Shown: positions 1-6,890, counted from the stretch's first letter. The stretch is DNA of 10,573 bases from an uncultured Eubacteriales bacterium (GCA_900313125.1 OMPZ01000235.1:1-10573); one strand, 5' to 3'. Program-made: numbers and translations. The notes: generated by a model from the letters alone, not told the origin.

Positions 1-60
1 TGTACTGCTGCGGTTCTTCCGTTATGGGTGTGTACTGCTGCGGTGTTTCAGTTACGGGTA
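1..60 (-). repeat. 30-bp tandem repeat coding for a PQQYTPI-type decad
   Basis: Positions 1-30 and 31-60 are two copies of a 30-bp unit differing at a few bases. They encode TEEPQQYT and TETPQQYTPI. More degenerate decads precede them in the protein (IPQQSIPKTD, IPVQEIPVTE). The array continues off the left edge, so its copy number cannot be given. Confidence 0.75.
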
Positions 61-1060
61 TTTCCTGCACGGGGATATCGGTCTTTGGAATACTCTGCTG
101 AGGGATACCCGGACCCGGCACACCTGTATCCGTGCGGTTTTTACGCGCGCGCATCGTTATGAATACGGCGGCGATAACAAACACGCCGATGATATCGACG
201 CATACTATCACGGCGAACAGCGCGCTTTTCATGCCGCCTTTTTCTTCGCTGCTGCTTTCGGGGAGTATCGTCATCGGCTCAGGCTCGACGTCCTGCGGCG
301 CCGGCTCGGGCTGATATTCGTCTGGCTCGGAAGAAAACGGCGCGGACATCAGCTCGTAGTCGTCTCGTCCGGCAGGCACGTTGATATCGCTCGTTATGAG
401 CCGCGCCCCATTGGGCAGCACGGAAAGGTCGAGAACCTTTTCCTGCCACTCCTGCGAGTCGAGCGGCGTTACGACCTCGCTGAGCCAATCGCAGTTAAAA
501 AACGCGCTCGAACCGATCTTTTCAAGCCCCTCCGGCAGATAGAGCGTAACAAGCTCGCTGCATTCCTCAAAGGCGAGCGGCGCGATCTCCTTCACGCTGT
601 CGGGAACGTAATACTCGACACCCGACCTCAGCGCGGGATATTGGTAAAGCACAGTTTTGTCCTTGTTGAAAAGAATGCCGTCCTCAACGGCGAACGCGTC
701 GCCCTGCGCCTTGATCGACGTCAGCATCGGGCACGAGTAGAAGTGAAGGTAATCGAGCAGTTCTTCCTTCGCGGGGTCGTAGCTGCGTATGTCGCCGCTG
801 AAGCTTATCGTCAGCACCTTTACGTCCGTATTTGAAAACGCGCCTGCCGAGATACCGACAACGCGCTTGCCGTCGACCTTCTCGGGCAGCGTCACGTTCG
901 GCGAGGTGCCGATATACTCATCTGCGATTAGCGTATCGGAAACGACGGTATAAGTAAAGCTGTCGTCCATGACCTCTTCGGCGGAGCAGCCAAATGAAAG
1001 GCAAAACACAAGCAGTACGGCTGCCGCAAGCGAGACTGATATTTTTGCTGTTTTTGTCAT
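1..1060 (-). CDS. BspA-like leucine-rich-repeat membrane-anchored surface protein (3' end missing)
   Basis: The reading frame stays open from an ATG at 1058-1060 to the left edge (353 codons seen, no stop). GGGGAG lies 6 nt upstream and supports this start. Residues 1-25 form a signal peptide: basic start, hydrophobic core, then SFGC with Cys25, an imperfect lipobox because Phe sits at -2. Residues ~30-200 contain LRR_5/BspA-type units, recognisable as I-x-x-x-A-F-x-x-C/N-x-x-L-x-x-L-x-L-P-x-x-[LV]-x-x-I around 155-195. An acidic Pro/Glu/Ser spacer (~235-273) leads to a transmembrane segment (~280-303), a basic stop-transfer RARKNR, and a Pro/Gln/Tyr-rich cytoplasmic tail built on a 10-residue repeat. 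The expected topology is N-out, C-in. It is last in view of a four-gene cluster, 12 bp after the kinase gene. The family is often surface-exposed and involved in binding. The ligand is unknown, and interaction of the tail with the kinase is only a guess. Confidence 0.85.
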   Translation of the reverse strand, partial: MTKTAKISVSLAAAVLLVFCLSFGCSAEEVMDDSFTYTVVSDTLIADEYIGTSPNVTLPEKVDGKRVVGISAGAFSNTDVKVLTISFSGDIRSYDPAKEELLDYLHFYSCPMLTSIKAQGDAFAVEDGILFNKDKTVLYQYPALRSGVEYYVPDSVKEIAPLAFEECSELVTLYLPEGLEKIGSSAFFNCDWLSEVVTPLDSQEWQEKVLDLSVLPNGARLITSDINVPAGRDDYELMSAPFSSEPDEYQPEPAPQDVEPEPMTILPESSSEEKGGMKSALFAVIVCVDIIGVFVIAAVFITMRARKNRTDTGVPGPGIPQQSIPKTDIPVQEIPVTETPQQYTPITEEPQQY

Positions 1061-1072
1061 AGTTATCTCCCC

Positions 1073-2383
1073 TTACTGTGTATCGTTTTCAGCTTTTGCT
1101 TCGATCCTGCCGACGCAGGTGCCGAAATCTATCTCGCTCGTTTTGACGATAACTATCACCTTGCCGTCGGGCACGGTCGTCTCTGTTTCGTCGCGAAGAA
1201 CGGCACGCCAGTCGCTGCCGCTTTCGTTCCTAAGCCCCCACACGCCGGGTCTGTTCTGACTTCTCATCACGGTGGCGGTGACGGTCGTGAAATTGTCGCT
1301 GTCCTCTTCGGTGTGGCAGCGATACAGCTTTTTGCCCGGAAAAAGCGCGGCGCGGTATTTCTTGACCGCGAGTACGGGCGGACGCGGTATCCTCATGCCG
1401 CAGTTGACGCATTTGCTCTCGGGCGCGTCAAGGTCGAGGAACGTTTCGCCGCCGCACGGGCATTTTACTACGCAGTCGCGCAGCCTTGTGAAAAGTATCT
1501 GCCACTCGTTGTCGGTGGGTCTTGCCGCTTCGCGCTTTAAACACGGCTGCGAAAACGCCCTGATGAACATATCGCGCACGAACTGCGGGTAAAGCTCCCA
1601 CAGGCGCATAACGTTGCAGTGAACGCCGCGCACGGGAAGGTTCGTGTCGTCGAGCGGGTCGAATATGAAAAGCGGATATTTTCCGTAGAATTTATGCTCT
1701 AGCTCCTCCGTAAGGCACGGGCAGAGCGTCCGCCTGCCCTCGAGCGGGTGGTCGAGAAACAGCAGCCTGAAAAGTATAACGGCGAGCGAGAATCTGTCGG
1801 TCATCACGTCGGGCGCTTTGATATTGCGCACGACCTCGGGCGCCATGTAGCGCGCCTTGCCGGCAATGCCGAGACTGTCGCCGTAGGGCGCGACGTTATC
1901 TGTGTCGCAGATAAGCACGTCGCCCGTTTTCGGGTCGATAAAGAAGTTGCCGTCGTTCAAGTCCTGATACGAAAAGCCCTTTCGGTGCAGCTCGCGGAAC
2001 GCGTTCGTGATATTGAGAGCCGCGTTGACCACGACCGAGATTGACGAGAACTTTTCCTTCGTCAGGAGGAAGTCGGAGAAGCAGCGGTAATTATCGGGTA
2101 CGAGGTCCATTATGTAGCCGTACTCGCCGTCGTCTATGAGACTCAGGTATTTCGGCCAGACAAACGCGTCTGACGGCGAACCCGTGTCGATATTGTTGGC
2201 GAGGTTTCGGTAAAACTTGTCGCCGTTGTTTATCCTGCGGTGATACCATTTGAGCGCGCAGTCTTTGCCGTCGAGCGTCGCGAGGTAGACGCAGCCCTGA
2301 CCGCCCTGTCCGAGCTTTGCCTTGATATAGGCGGTCTTATTGTTTTCAAGTGCCACGGCGGAACCGCGGTGGAATTGTGGCAT
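1073..2383 (-). CDS. Atypical serine/threonine protein kinase with C-terminal zinc ribbon
   Basis: A 436-residue cytoplasmic protein with no membrane segment. The kinase fold covers residues ~18-300. It has a Gly-rich loop GQGGQG (25-30), an ATP-anchoring Lys in ALK (Lys45), and a catalytic loop YQDLNDGN (Asp141, Asn146) in which the usual HRD reads YQD. DFG is replaced by DTD (160-162), and MAPE (180-183) marks the end of the activation segment. A short zinc ribbon follows (CPC at 308-310, CVNC at 325-328), then a beta-rich tail (~345-430) with GLRN and IDFG motifs. The catalytic Lys, Asp and Asn are kept, so activity is likely. The DTD form is seen in some bacterial kinases of the YegI/TerY-associated type, so this is a divergent subgroup rather than a PASTA-type PrkC. 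AGGGGG lies just before the ATG and overlaps the stop of the upstream gene, 10 bp away. Substrates are unknown; the membrane proteins next door are natural candidates. Confidence 0.88.
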   Translation of the reverse strand: MPQFHRGSAVALENNKTAYIKAKLGQGGQGCVYLATLDGKDCALKWYHRRINNGDKFYRNLANNIDTGSPSDAFVWPKYLSLIDDGEYGYIMDLVPDNYRCFSDFLLTKEKFSSISVVVNAALNITNAFRELHRKGFSYQDLNDGNFFIDPKTGDVLICDTDNVAPYGDSLGIAGKARYMAPEVVRNIKAPDVMTDRFSLAVILFRLLFLDHPLEGRRTLCPCLTEELEHKFYGKYPLFIFDPLDDTNLPVRGVHCNVMRLWELYPQFVRDMFIRAFSQPCLKREAARPTDNEWQILFTRLRDCVVKCPCGGETFLDLDAPESKCVNCGMRIPRPPVLAVKKYRAALFPGKKLYRCHTEEDSDNFTTVTATVMRSQNRPGVWGLRNESGSDWRAVLRDETETTVPDGKVIVIVKTSEIDFGTCVGRIEAKAENDTQ

Positions 2384-2393
2384 ATTATCCCCC

Positions 2394-3068
2394 TTATTTC
2401 AGTACGATCTTCTTGTACTCCCCCTGTGTGCCGTGGATATACGAGTACATCTCGCGCGGATTGCCGCCTATGCCCCACAGGAAATTTTCACGGATAGTCC
2501 CGTTGTCGGAGTAGTCCCAGATAAACAGCTTTATGCCGAACAGGCTGTAGCCGCTAACAAGCTCGTCGCCGGCGCCGCTTGAAAGCATCGCGCCGTCCCA
2601 CGAATACGACTTAACAAGGTTGTACATCACGGGCACCTCGGTCGTGAGGTACTTTTCAAAGCCCGCGCCGTCAGCGGACGAGCCGAGCGGCCAGTATGTG
2701 ACGTACTCCTCGCCGAAGAACCACGCCGTGGTGTAAACGCCGGGGTCAAAGCCGTCGCGCGCTTCATAAAGCGTGAGCGTGCTTTTCGGCTCGTCGCCTT
2801 TGCCCTCGTATTTGAACTGCGCGTAAAGCACGGAGCTTTCGTTGTCGCCGTAATAATAATCGACGTCGTAAGCCTTTGACGCGGTGGTCAGGTAGCCCGT
2901 TATGTTCTGCGACGCGTCGGAGGTGAAGTTCATCTTGACGAGCTGCTCGATGTCGTAGGCGCTCCTGCCCGCTTTGAACATGACCGCCGCCGTTATAAGA
3001 GACGCGATCAGCAAAAACGGCACGGTGAACAGAGCTTCTTTGAAAATGATCTTACGTTTTGCGCTCAT
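2394..3068 (-). CDS. Single-pass membrane-anchored extracytoplasmic protein, unknown family
   Basis: A 224-residue protein. A basic N-terminus (SAKRK) is followed by one hydrophobic segment (~12-31) with no obvious signal-peptidase site, so it is probably an N-terminal anchor with about 190 residues outside. The outer part is rich in Tyr, Trp and Phe, with many alternating polar/hydrophobic stretches suggesting a beta-rich fold. I recognise no family or catalytic motif. A clear GGAGG sits 8 nt before the ATG. It lies 16 bp after the multi-pass protein gene and 10 bp before the kinase gene, so it is almost certainly co-transcribed with both. A sensor or partner role for the kinase is inference from position only. 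Confidence 0.75.
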   Translation of the reverse strand: MSAKRKIIFKEALFTVPFLLIASLITAAVMFKAGRSAYDIEQLVKMNFTSDASQNITGYLTTASKAYDVDYYYGDNESSVLYAQFKYEGKGDEPKSTLTLYEARDGFDPGVYTTAWFFGEEYVTYWPLGSSADGAGFEKYLTTEVPVMYNLVKSYSWDGAMLSSGAGDELVSGYSLFGIKLFIWDYSDNGTIRENFLWGIGGNPREMYSYIHGTQGEYKKIVLK

Positions 3069-3084
3069 TATGATATCCTCCGGG

Positions 3085-4029
3085 TCAAAGCTGTAGATTC
3101 TGAACGGCGTATACGCCTGCGGCGACCGCGGCGGACATTATGAAAATCAGTAGATACGCAAGCGACGCGCGGCGTTTTTCGCCGTCAAGCAGCACGGCGA
3201 ACCTGCCGTTGTTGAACACCACGAGCGCCGCCGCGATCATCGGCAGACACAAAAGCGATATCCCGTAGCCGCCCCACAGCGCGCGCACGCCCGCGATCAG
3301 GTAAAAGCCGCCTATCGCAAGGCTCAGCCTGCCCGCGCTCTTGTAGATGTAATGGCGTTTTGCCGTGAGTACTATGAACATGAACACGAACACCGGCATG
3401 GCGAGCTTGTCGCCGAGCGGTATCTCATAGATCATAAATACGCCGAGCGCGGCGCACAAAAGCGCATATATCCAGCCTATCGGGCAGGCTATCATGTGAG
3501 GTCTGCCCTCTTCACAGTCGCTTACGCACCAGAAATGGACGAGCCTGTTGAGCACGGACGGCTGCTCTGCCGCCGCCTGCGCCTGCTGCCCTGAGTCGTC
3601 CGAGCCTTCGCTGCCTTCCGTCTTCGCCGGCTGCTCCTCTGTTACGTCCTGTAAAAACAACATTTCCTCACCCTCTTCTATTTCCTGCGTATCATCGAGC
3701 AGGTCAAGCTCTCCGTCCCACAGCTCTATTATCTGATTCACGGCAAAGAGAGCCTTTTCCTCCTCAACGCAAAGCTTTTCGGCAGTCAGATCGACCGCCT
3801 GCCACATCAGCTCGGCATAGCTCTCCTTATCGGATATCGCGCGCTCGATACTATCCATCGCGCCGCACTCGTACATCGCCCTGAGCCGCTGTATCTGTCT
3901 TTTACAGCGCGGCACGAAGTCGGCGGCAAGCGCGAGCGTTTTATCCTTTTCGGAAAAAATATCGACCTCCATATCCCACATGATATGGGCAAGCGCGTCA
4001 AAAAAGCTGTCCTCTCCCAATAAAACCAC
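3085..4029 (-). CDS. Multi-pass membrane protein with acidic N-terminal cytoplasmic domain, unknown family
   Basis: First gene of the four-gene cluster. The longest frame is 314 residues from a GTG at 4027-4029. A TTG at 4018-4020 is better served by the ribosome (AAGGTGG ending 5 nt upstream) and would give 311 residues. Residues ~1-110 look alpha-helical and cytoplasmic, with charged amphipathic stretches. Residues ~111-157 are a very acidic, Gln/Ala-rich linker. Four or five membrane segments follow (about 183-202, 209-223, 235-251, 257-272 and 288-308). A short Cys-containing stretch (FWCVSDCEEG, ~167-175) precedes the first one; whether it binds metal is open. No enzyme motif is visible. 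An in-frame TAG 12 nt before the GTG excludes a longer protein. Its job is unknown. Confidence 0.72.
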   Translation of the reverse strand: MVLLGEDSFFDALAHIMWDMEVDIFSEKDKTLALAADFVPRCKRQIQRLRAMYECGAMDSIERAISDKESYAELMWQAVDLTAEKLCVEEEKALFAVNQIIELWDGELDLLDDTQEIEEGEEMLFLQDVTEEQPAKTEGSEGSDDSGQQAQAAAEQPSVLNRLVHFWCVSDCEEGRPHMIACPIGWIYALLCAALGVFMIYEIPLGDKLAMPVFVFMFIVLTAKRHYIYKSAGRLSLAIGGFYLIAGVRALWGGYGISLLCLPMIAAALVVFNNGRFAVLLDGEKRRASLAYLLIFIMSAAVAAGVYAVQNLQL

Positions 4030-4032
4030 CTT
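4018..4032 (-). promoter_or_regulatory. Shine-Dalgarno AAGGTGG that favours a TTG start
   Basis: On the minus strand AAGGTGG (4032-4026) differs by one base from AAGGAGG and ends 5 nt before TTG (4020-4018). The annotatable GTG (4029-4027) lies inside this SD and has no SD of its own. TTG is therefore the likelier start of the membrane-protein gene. Confidence 0.5.
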
Positions 4033-4061
4033 AAAACAAAACTATTTTCTGAAAATTTGTC

Positions 4062-4077
4062 TTATTATCTATAATAA
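4062..4077. promoter_or_regulatory. Perfect 16-bp AT-rich palindrome upstream of the kinase cluster
   Basis: TTATTAT-CT-ATAATAA is a perfect 7-bp inverted repeat with a 2-bp centre, about 33 bp upstream of the first start codon of the minus-strand cluster. It could be an operator overlapping a -10 region. TTGTCA (4111-4106, minus strand) resembles a -35 box, but no -10 lies at proper spacing from it, so no promoter is called. Confidence 0.35.
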
Positions 4078-4216
4078 CACATTTGAAGGAAAAATAAAAC
4101 ATGTTTGACAAAAAAATTTCAGAAATGTTAATGTGTTAATTCGTAATATTGAATTGTGGCATGAAACCAACTCTCTGGATCGACATTGTAAAATGATATA
4201 CGTCTTTTTGCGCTCT

Positions 4217-4333
4217 GTCGCCGCGCGGCGACCTACTTTTGGACGCCCAAAAGTAGGCAAAAACCGCTTAAGAGGAGGTGCCTGCGAAAGCTCGTTCAAA
4301 TTGGGGTTTCGGTCGCAGGCACCCCCTCTTAAG
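4217..4333. repeat. Composite intergenic repeat made of three successive hairpins
   Basis: Three inverted repeats lie end to end. GTCGCCGCGCGGCGAC (4217-4232) is a perfect 16-bp palindrome. CCTACTTTTGG (4232-4242) and CCAAAAGTAGG (4247-4257) form a perfect 11-bp stem with a 4-nt loop. A third stem has 21-bp arms at 4267-4287 and 4313-4333, beginning CTTAAGAGG, with one mismatch and a 25-nt loop. No coding potential is credible here. The CTACTTTTGG/CCAAAAGTAG hairpin resembles dispersed intergenic repeats I recall from bacterial genomes, so this is probably a REP/MITE-like unit. Dispersal in this genome cannot be tested from the window. Confidence 0.7.
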
Positions 4334-4456
4334 AATCTCCCCCGACAACTTCTTCGCTCTATTTTGCTTTCGTGTGTGCTGCGGTATAAGTCGCGAGGTT
4401 TTTCCTCTGAGGGTGCTTTATTAAAAAGCTATGCCTTATGCAGAGTGAATCGTTAG

Positions 4457-4493
4457 GTGAATAAATATACATTATCTGTGTATTTTTATTCAC
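4457..4493. repeat. 15-bp inverted repeat (hairpin) in AT-rich DNA
   Basis: Arms at 4457-4471 (GTGAATAAATATACA) and 4479-4493 pair at 14 of 15 positions around a 7-nt loop (TTATCTG). There is no following U-tract on either strand, so a terminator is unlikely. It sits directly left of the TGACCACTT cluster. Confidence 0.65.
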
Positions 4494-4500
4494 AACTCGC

Positions 4501-4780
4501 TGACCACTTAAAAATACCAAAGTGTTCTTTTGACCACTTTTTTCTGGCTATTCTTCGATACGTCTCGTGACAAGTGCGCGCTATTCATAATTTGTTAATA
4601 TTCTGACCGCTTTTTCTGGGTTTCTGACCACTTTTTAAAACAGAAGTGGTCAGAAAAAAGCGGCTTGTTCATGCGGTTTTTCGGGTGTTATGACCACTTG
4701 ACCACTTTTTCTTCTTATTTACACGATAAAAAAATCAATAAATATATATAGATCAGAGAAAAAAAGTGGTCAAGTGGGCA
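4501..4780. repeat. Cluster of nine 9-bp iteron-like repeats (TGACCACTT) with AT-rich segment
   Basis: Forward copies of TGACCACTT start at 4501, 4531, 4625, 4691 and 4699, with a variant TGACCGCTT at 4604. Reverse copies lie at 4644-4652 and 4764-4772, with a variant at 4772-4780. The 4691/4699 pair overlaps by one base, and the 4764/4772 pair is its mirror image. The 4625 and 4644 copies sit in a perfect 13-bp inverted repeat (4621-4633 with 4644-4656), and outer bases 4607-4613 pair with 4657-4663. An extended form TGACCRCTTTTTTCTGG occurs at 4531 and 4604. The interval 4713-4750 is strongly AT-rich. Many direct and inverted copies of one word suggest binding sites for a protein (operator array or replication iterons). 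There is no adjacent rep gene in view. Confidence 0.7.
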
Positions 4781-4825
4781 GACACGAGGTGACGTGAATA
4801 TAGTGTATATTCCTCCCGAGTATGC

Positions 4826-4865
4826 AAAAACGCCGTGTGCAGAGAACTCTCATGCACACAGCGTT
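4826..4865 (-). terminator. Rho-independent terminator after tadA
   Basis: On the minus strand a 13-bp stem (arms 4865-4853 and 4841-4829, one G-U pair) with an 11-nt loop is followed by a run of five T (4830-4826). The stem starts 2 nt after the tadA stop codon. It ends the CPBP-tadA transcript. Confidence 0.85.
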
Positions 4866-4867
4866 TC

Positions 4868-5335
4868 TTACTTTGTCTGCTTTTTCTGCCTGAGCTCGCG
4901 GGAGAACTCCGTGAGCAGCAGGGCGCAATCCTCTTCGAGCACGCCGCCCTCGACCTCAGCCTTGTGATTGTACGGGTACGAAAACAGATCGACCACGCTG
5001 CCGCAGGAACCTGCCTTCGGGTCGTATGCGCCGAATACCACTCTCGGTATCCTTGCGTTAATCACCGCGCCCGTACACATAGGGCACGGCTCTAACGTGA
5101 CGTACAGCTCGCATTGCCAAAGCCGCCAGCCGCCGAGCTTTTCGCACGCCGCGTTTATCGCGTCGAGCTCCGCGTGGCACAGCGCGTTTTTCCCTGTCTC
5201 GCGGCGGTTGTGACCGACTGATACGATCTCGCCGTCCTTGACGACTACCGCTCCGACAGGCACCTCACCGAGTGAGTACGCGGCTCTCGCCTGCTCGATC
5301 GCGGCTCTCATAAATTCCTCATCGCGAGCCGTCAT
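4868..5335 (-). CDS. tadA: tRNA adenosine(34) deaminase TadA
   Basis: A 155-residue cytoplasmic enzyme of normal family length. It converts adenosine to inosine at the wobble position of tRNA-Arg(ACG). The cytidine/deoxycytidylate deaminase-type zinc site is complete: HAE (His54, Glu56 as proton shuttle) and PCPMC (Cys84, Cys87). The family signatures EVPVGAV (24-30), GHNRRE (41-46) and ALCHAELDAI (51-60) are present. The ATG at 5335-5333 overlaps the TGA of the upstream CPBP gene (ATGA), so the two are translationally coupled and share the CPBP promoter. A strong terminator follows at once. A guanine or cytosine deaminase is less likely because the TadA-specific N-terminal motifs match so well. 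Confidence 0.95.
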   Translation of the reverse strand: MTARDEEFMRAAIEQARAAYSLGEVPVGAVVVKDGEIVSVGHNRRETGKNALCHAELDAINAACEKLGGWRLWQCELYVTLEPCPMCTGAVINARIPRVVFGAYDPKAGSCGSVVDLFSYPYNHKAEVEGGVLEEDCALLLTEFSRELRQKKQTK

Positions 5336-6846
5336 ATAAAGCTCACCATGAATACCGTCTCAATGCAAAGAATGATCGTTCCGGCGATGACCGTGCCGGA
5401 GGTAAAGAAGGTCTTGACCTTCTCGCCGAGCGTCAGCTCGGTCTGCTTCGACTCAAGGCTGAAGAAGTCCTTGTCGTTCTTCGTCAGCCAGTAGATGCAT
5501 ATAAAGCCGACGAGCAGGAAAACTATCATGACCGCGCTGTCTACGATAGCCGCAACGTTCTCGGGAACGACCTCGCTGATAGTCGAAACGATAACGGCGT
5601 AGAAGTTGTTGCCGAAATGGATAAGAATGTTCGGCAGCATAGAGCCGCTCTGAACTCTGACGTACGCGAGCACGATGCCGACTACGAAGGCGAACGGTAT
5701 CTGCGCGAGGTTTCCGTGCAGCATTCCGAAAAGGAACGCGCTGCCGAATATCGCAAGGTTGACGTCGTATTTCTTCAGCACGCCGAGCACAACGCCGCGG
5801 TATGCAAATTCCTCGACGAGCGCCGGGATAACGGCGGTGCATATCGAGTTCATCAGGACATCGACAGGCTTCGTGCCCATCGTGAAATCTACCGCACTCT
5901 CAATGTCAAAGCCGAACAGCGAGAAGCCTGCCGAAAGCAGCGACGCCATTATCTGCGCGACCATGCATAGACCCATTCCGCCGAAAACGATCGCCGCGAG
6001 CCTTTTGCCGCCGACCCTTTTGAATGGGAGAAGCTCTTCTATCTTCAGGTTCTCGGACTTTTTGACCGAGAACAGTATGATTATAGACGGAATGAATATC
6101 CCGGCGAGCGAGGACAGCCCCTCGTAAAGGTAGAAGCCCATCGGCGTAAAGCCCATGTACGGGTCGTCGCCGATCGTCGGCATATCTTGTATTATACCTG
6201 CGAAGAACCCCGAAATGATAACTATAAAGCCGACAGCGAGCATTGTGATAATGATCGCTATCGTCAGCTTTCCGCCGACGTTTGCCGCGCGGTTGATGTT
6301 GTCCTTCTCGATCTCCTTCGGCGTTTTCTGATACATGAAAACGGGGAAGGCGTTCGCGCTGCCCCTGACCGACGCGCCGTTCGGATAGTACGCAGGAGCT
6401 GCGCCGTAAGGCGGTCGGGGCGCGTAAGCCGGCTGAGCATACGCGTAATTCGGCGGCGGGCGGTAGCCCTGCGGCTGTGTTCCTCCCTGCGGATAAGCCG
6501 GGTACTGCGGCGGGTACTGACCGTACTGCGGCGGAGTGTATCCCTGCGCGCCTTGCGCGCTCGGCGCGGTCGGCTGTACAGGCGGAACGTTCGTCACGGC
6601 AGGCTGCACAGGCGTTTCCTTTTCAAGCGAGATATGCGCCTGAGCTGTCTCTTGTACAGCTACGGACTGTTCCTGTGCCAAAGCTGTCTGTTGTACGGCT
6701 TCGGGCTGCTCCTGTGCGTGAGCTTCTTCACGAACAGCGTCGGCTTGCTCCGGGGGCGCAGCCGCTGTCTTTTCTATATTATTCAATTCATCAGACGGAA
6801 TACTCCGAATATCGGCATCGCTGCCGCCGGTCATCGGTTCGTTCAT
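5332..6846 (-). CDS. CPBP-family intramembrane glutamic protease with repeat-rich cytoplasmic N-terminus
   Basis: A 504-residue membrane protein. The C-terminal two thirds carry the CPBP/CAAX-protease (Abi, PF02517-type) motifs: EEFAYR (Glu345, Glu346, Arg350), FGMLH (Phe373, His377) and HFGNN (His410, Asn414), so the catalytic set is complete. Roughly eight hydrophobic segments span residues 193-503, the last one after the protease core. The first ~170 residues are soluble and low-complexity: three 13-residue Ala/Gln/Glu repeats (37-75), then a Pro/Tyr/Gln-rich stretch (~100-156). This is unusual, as typical CPBP proteins are 200-300 residues without such a region. AAGGAGA precedes the ATG. 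The gene overlaps tadA by 4 bp. Family members process prenylated or secreted peptides or act in bacteriocin immunity. The substrate here is unknown. Confidence 0.9.
   Translation of the reverse strand: MNEPMTGGSDADIRSIPSDELNNIEKTAAAPPEQADAVREEAHAQEQPEAVQQTALAQEQSVAVQETAQAHISLEKETPVQPAVTNVPPVQPTAPSAQGAQGYTPPQYGQYPPQYPAYPQGGTQPQGYRPPPNYAYAQPAYAPRPPYGAAPAYYPNGASVRGSANAFPVFMYQKTPKEIEKDNINRAANVGGKLTIAIIITMLAVGFIVIISGFFAGIIQDMPTIGDDPYMGFTPMGFYLYEGLSSLAGIFIPSIIILFSVKKSENLKIEELLPFKRVGGKRLAAIVFGGMGLCMVAQIMASLLSAGFSLFGFDIESAVDFTMGTKPVDVLMNSICTAVIPALVEEFAYRGVVLGVLKKYDVNLAIFGSAFLFGMLHGNLAQIPFAFVVGIVLAYVRVQSGSMLPNILIHFGNNFYAVIVSTISEVVPENVAAIVDSAVMIVFLLVGFICIYWLTKNDKDFFSLESKQTELTLGEKVKTFFTSGTVIAGTIILCIETVFMVSFI
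6622..6738 (-). repeat. Three 39-bp tandem repeats inside the CPBP gene
   Basis: Codons 37-75 form three 13-residue units beginning AVREEAHAQEQPE, AVQQTALAQEQSV and AVQETAQAH. The DNA shows matching near-repeats of 39 bp. Such in-frame arrays can change length by slippage or recombination without breaking the frame. Confidence 0.7.
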
Positions 6847-6890
6847 ACGAACATCTCCTTCCTTTGTGAAGCTGTCTGTAGTTCTACTAT

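Noticed and set aside
986..1060. Classical lipoprotein signal on the LRR protein
   Set aside because: Cys25 is preceded by SFG, with Phe at -2 outside the usual lipobox, and the protein has a C-terminal membrane anchor. A plain signal peptide is as likely.
4133..4456. 107-codon plus-strand frame (and a minus-strand one at 4069-4299)
   Set aside because: Both run through the three-hairpin repeat and owe their sequence to it (for example the PTFGRPKVG stretch). Neither has a good SD.
4501..4780. CRISPR array
   Set aside because: The repeats are only 9 bp, occur in both orientations at irregular spacing and even overlap. There are no spacers of constant length and no cas genes.
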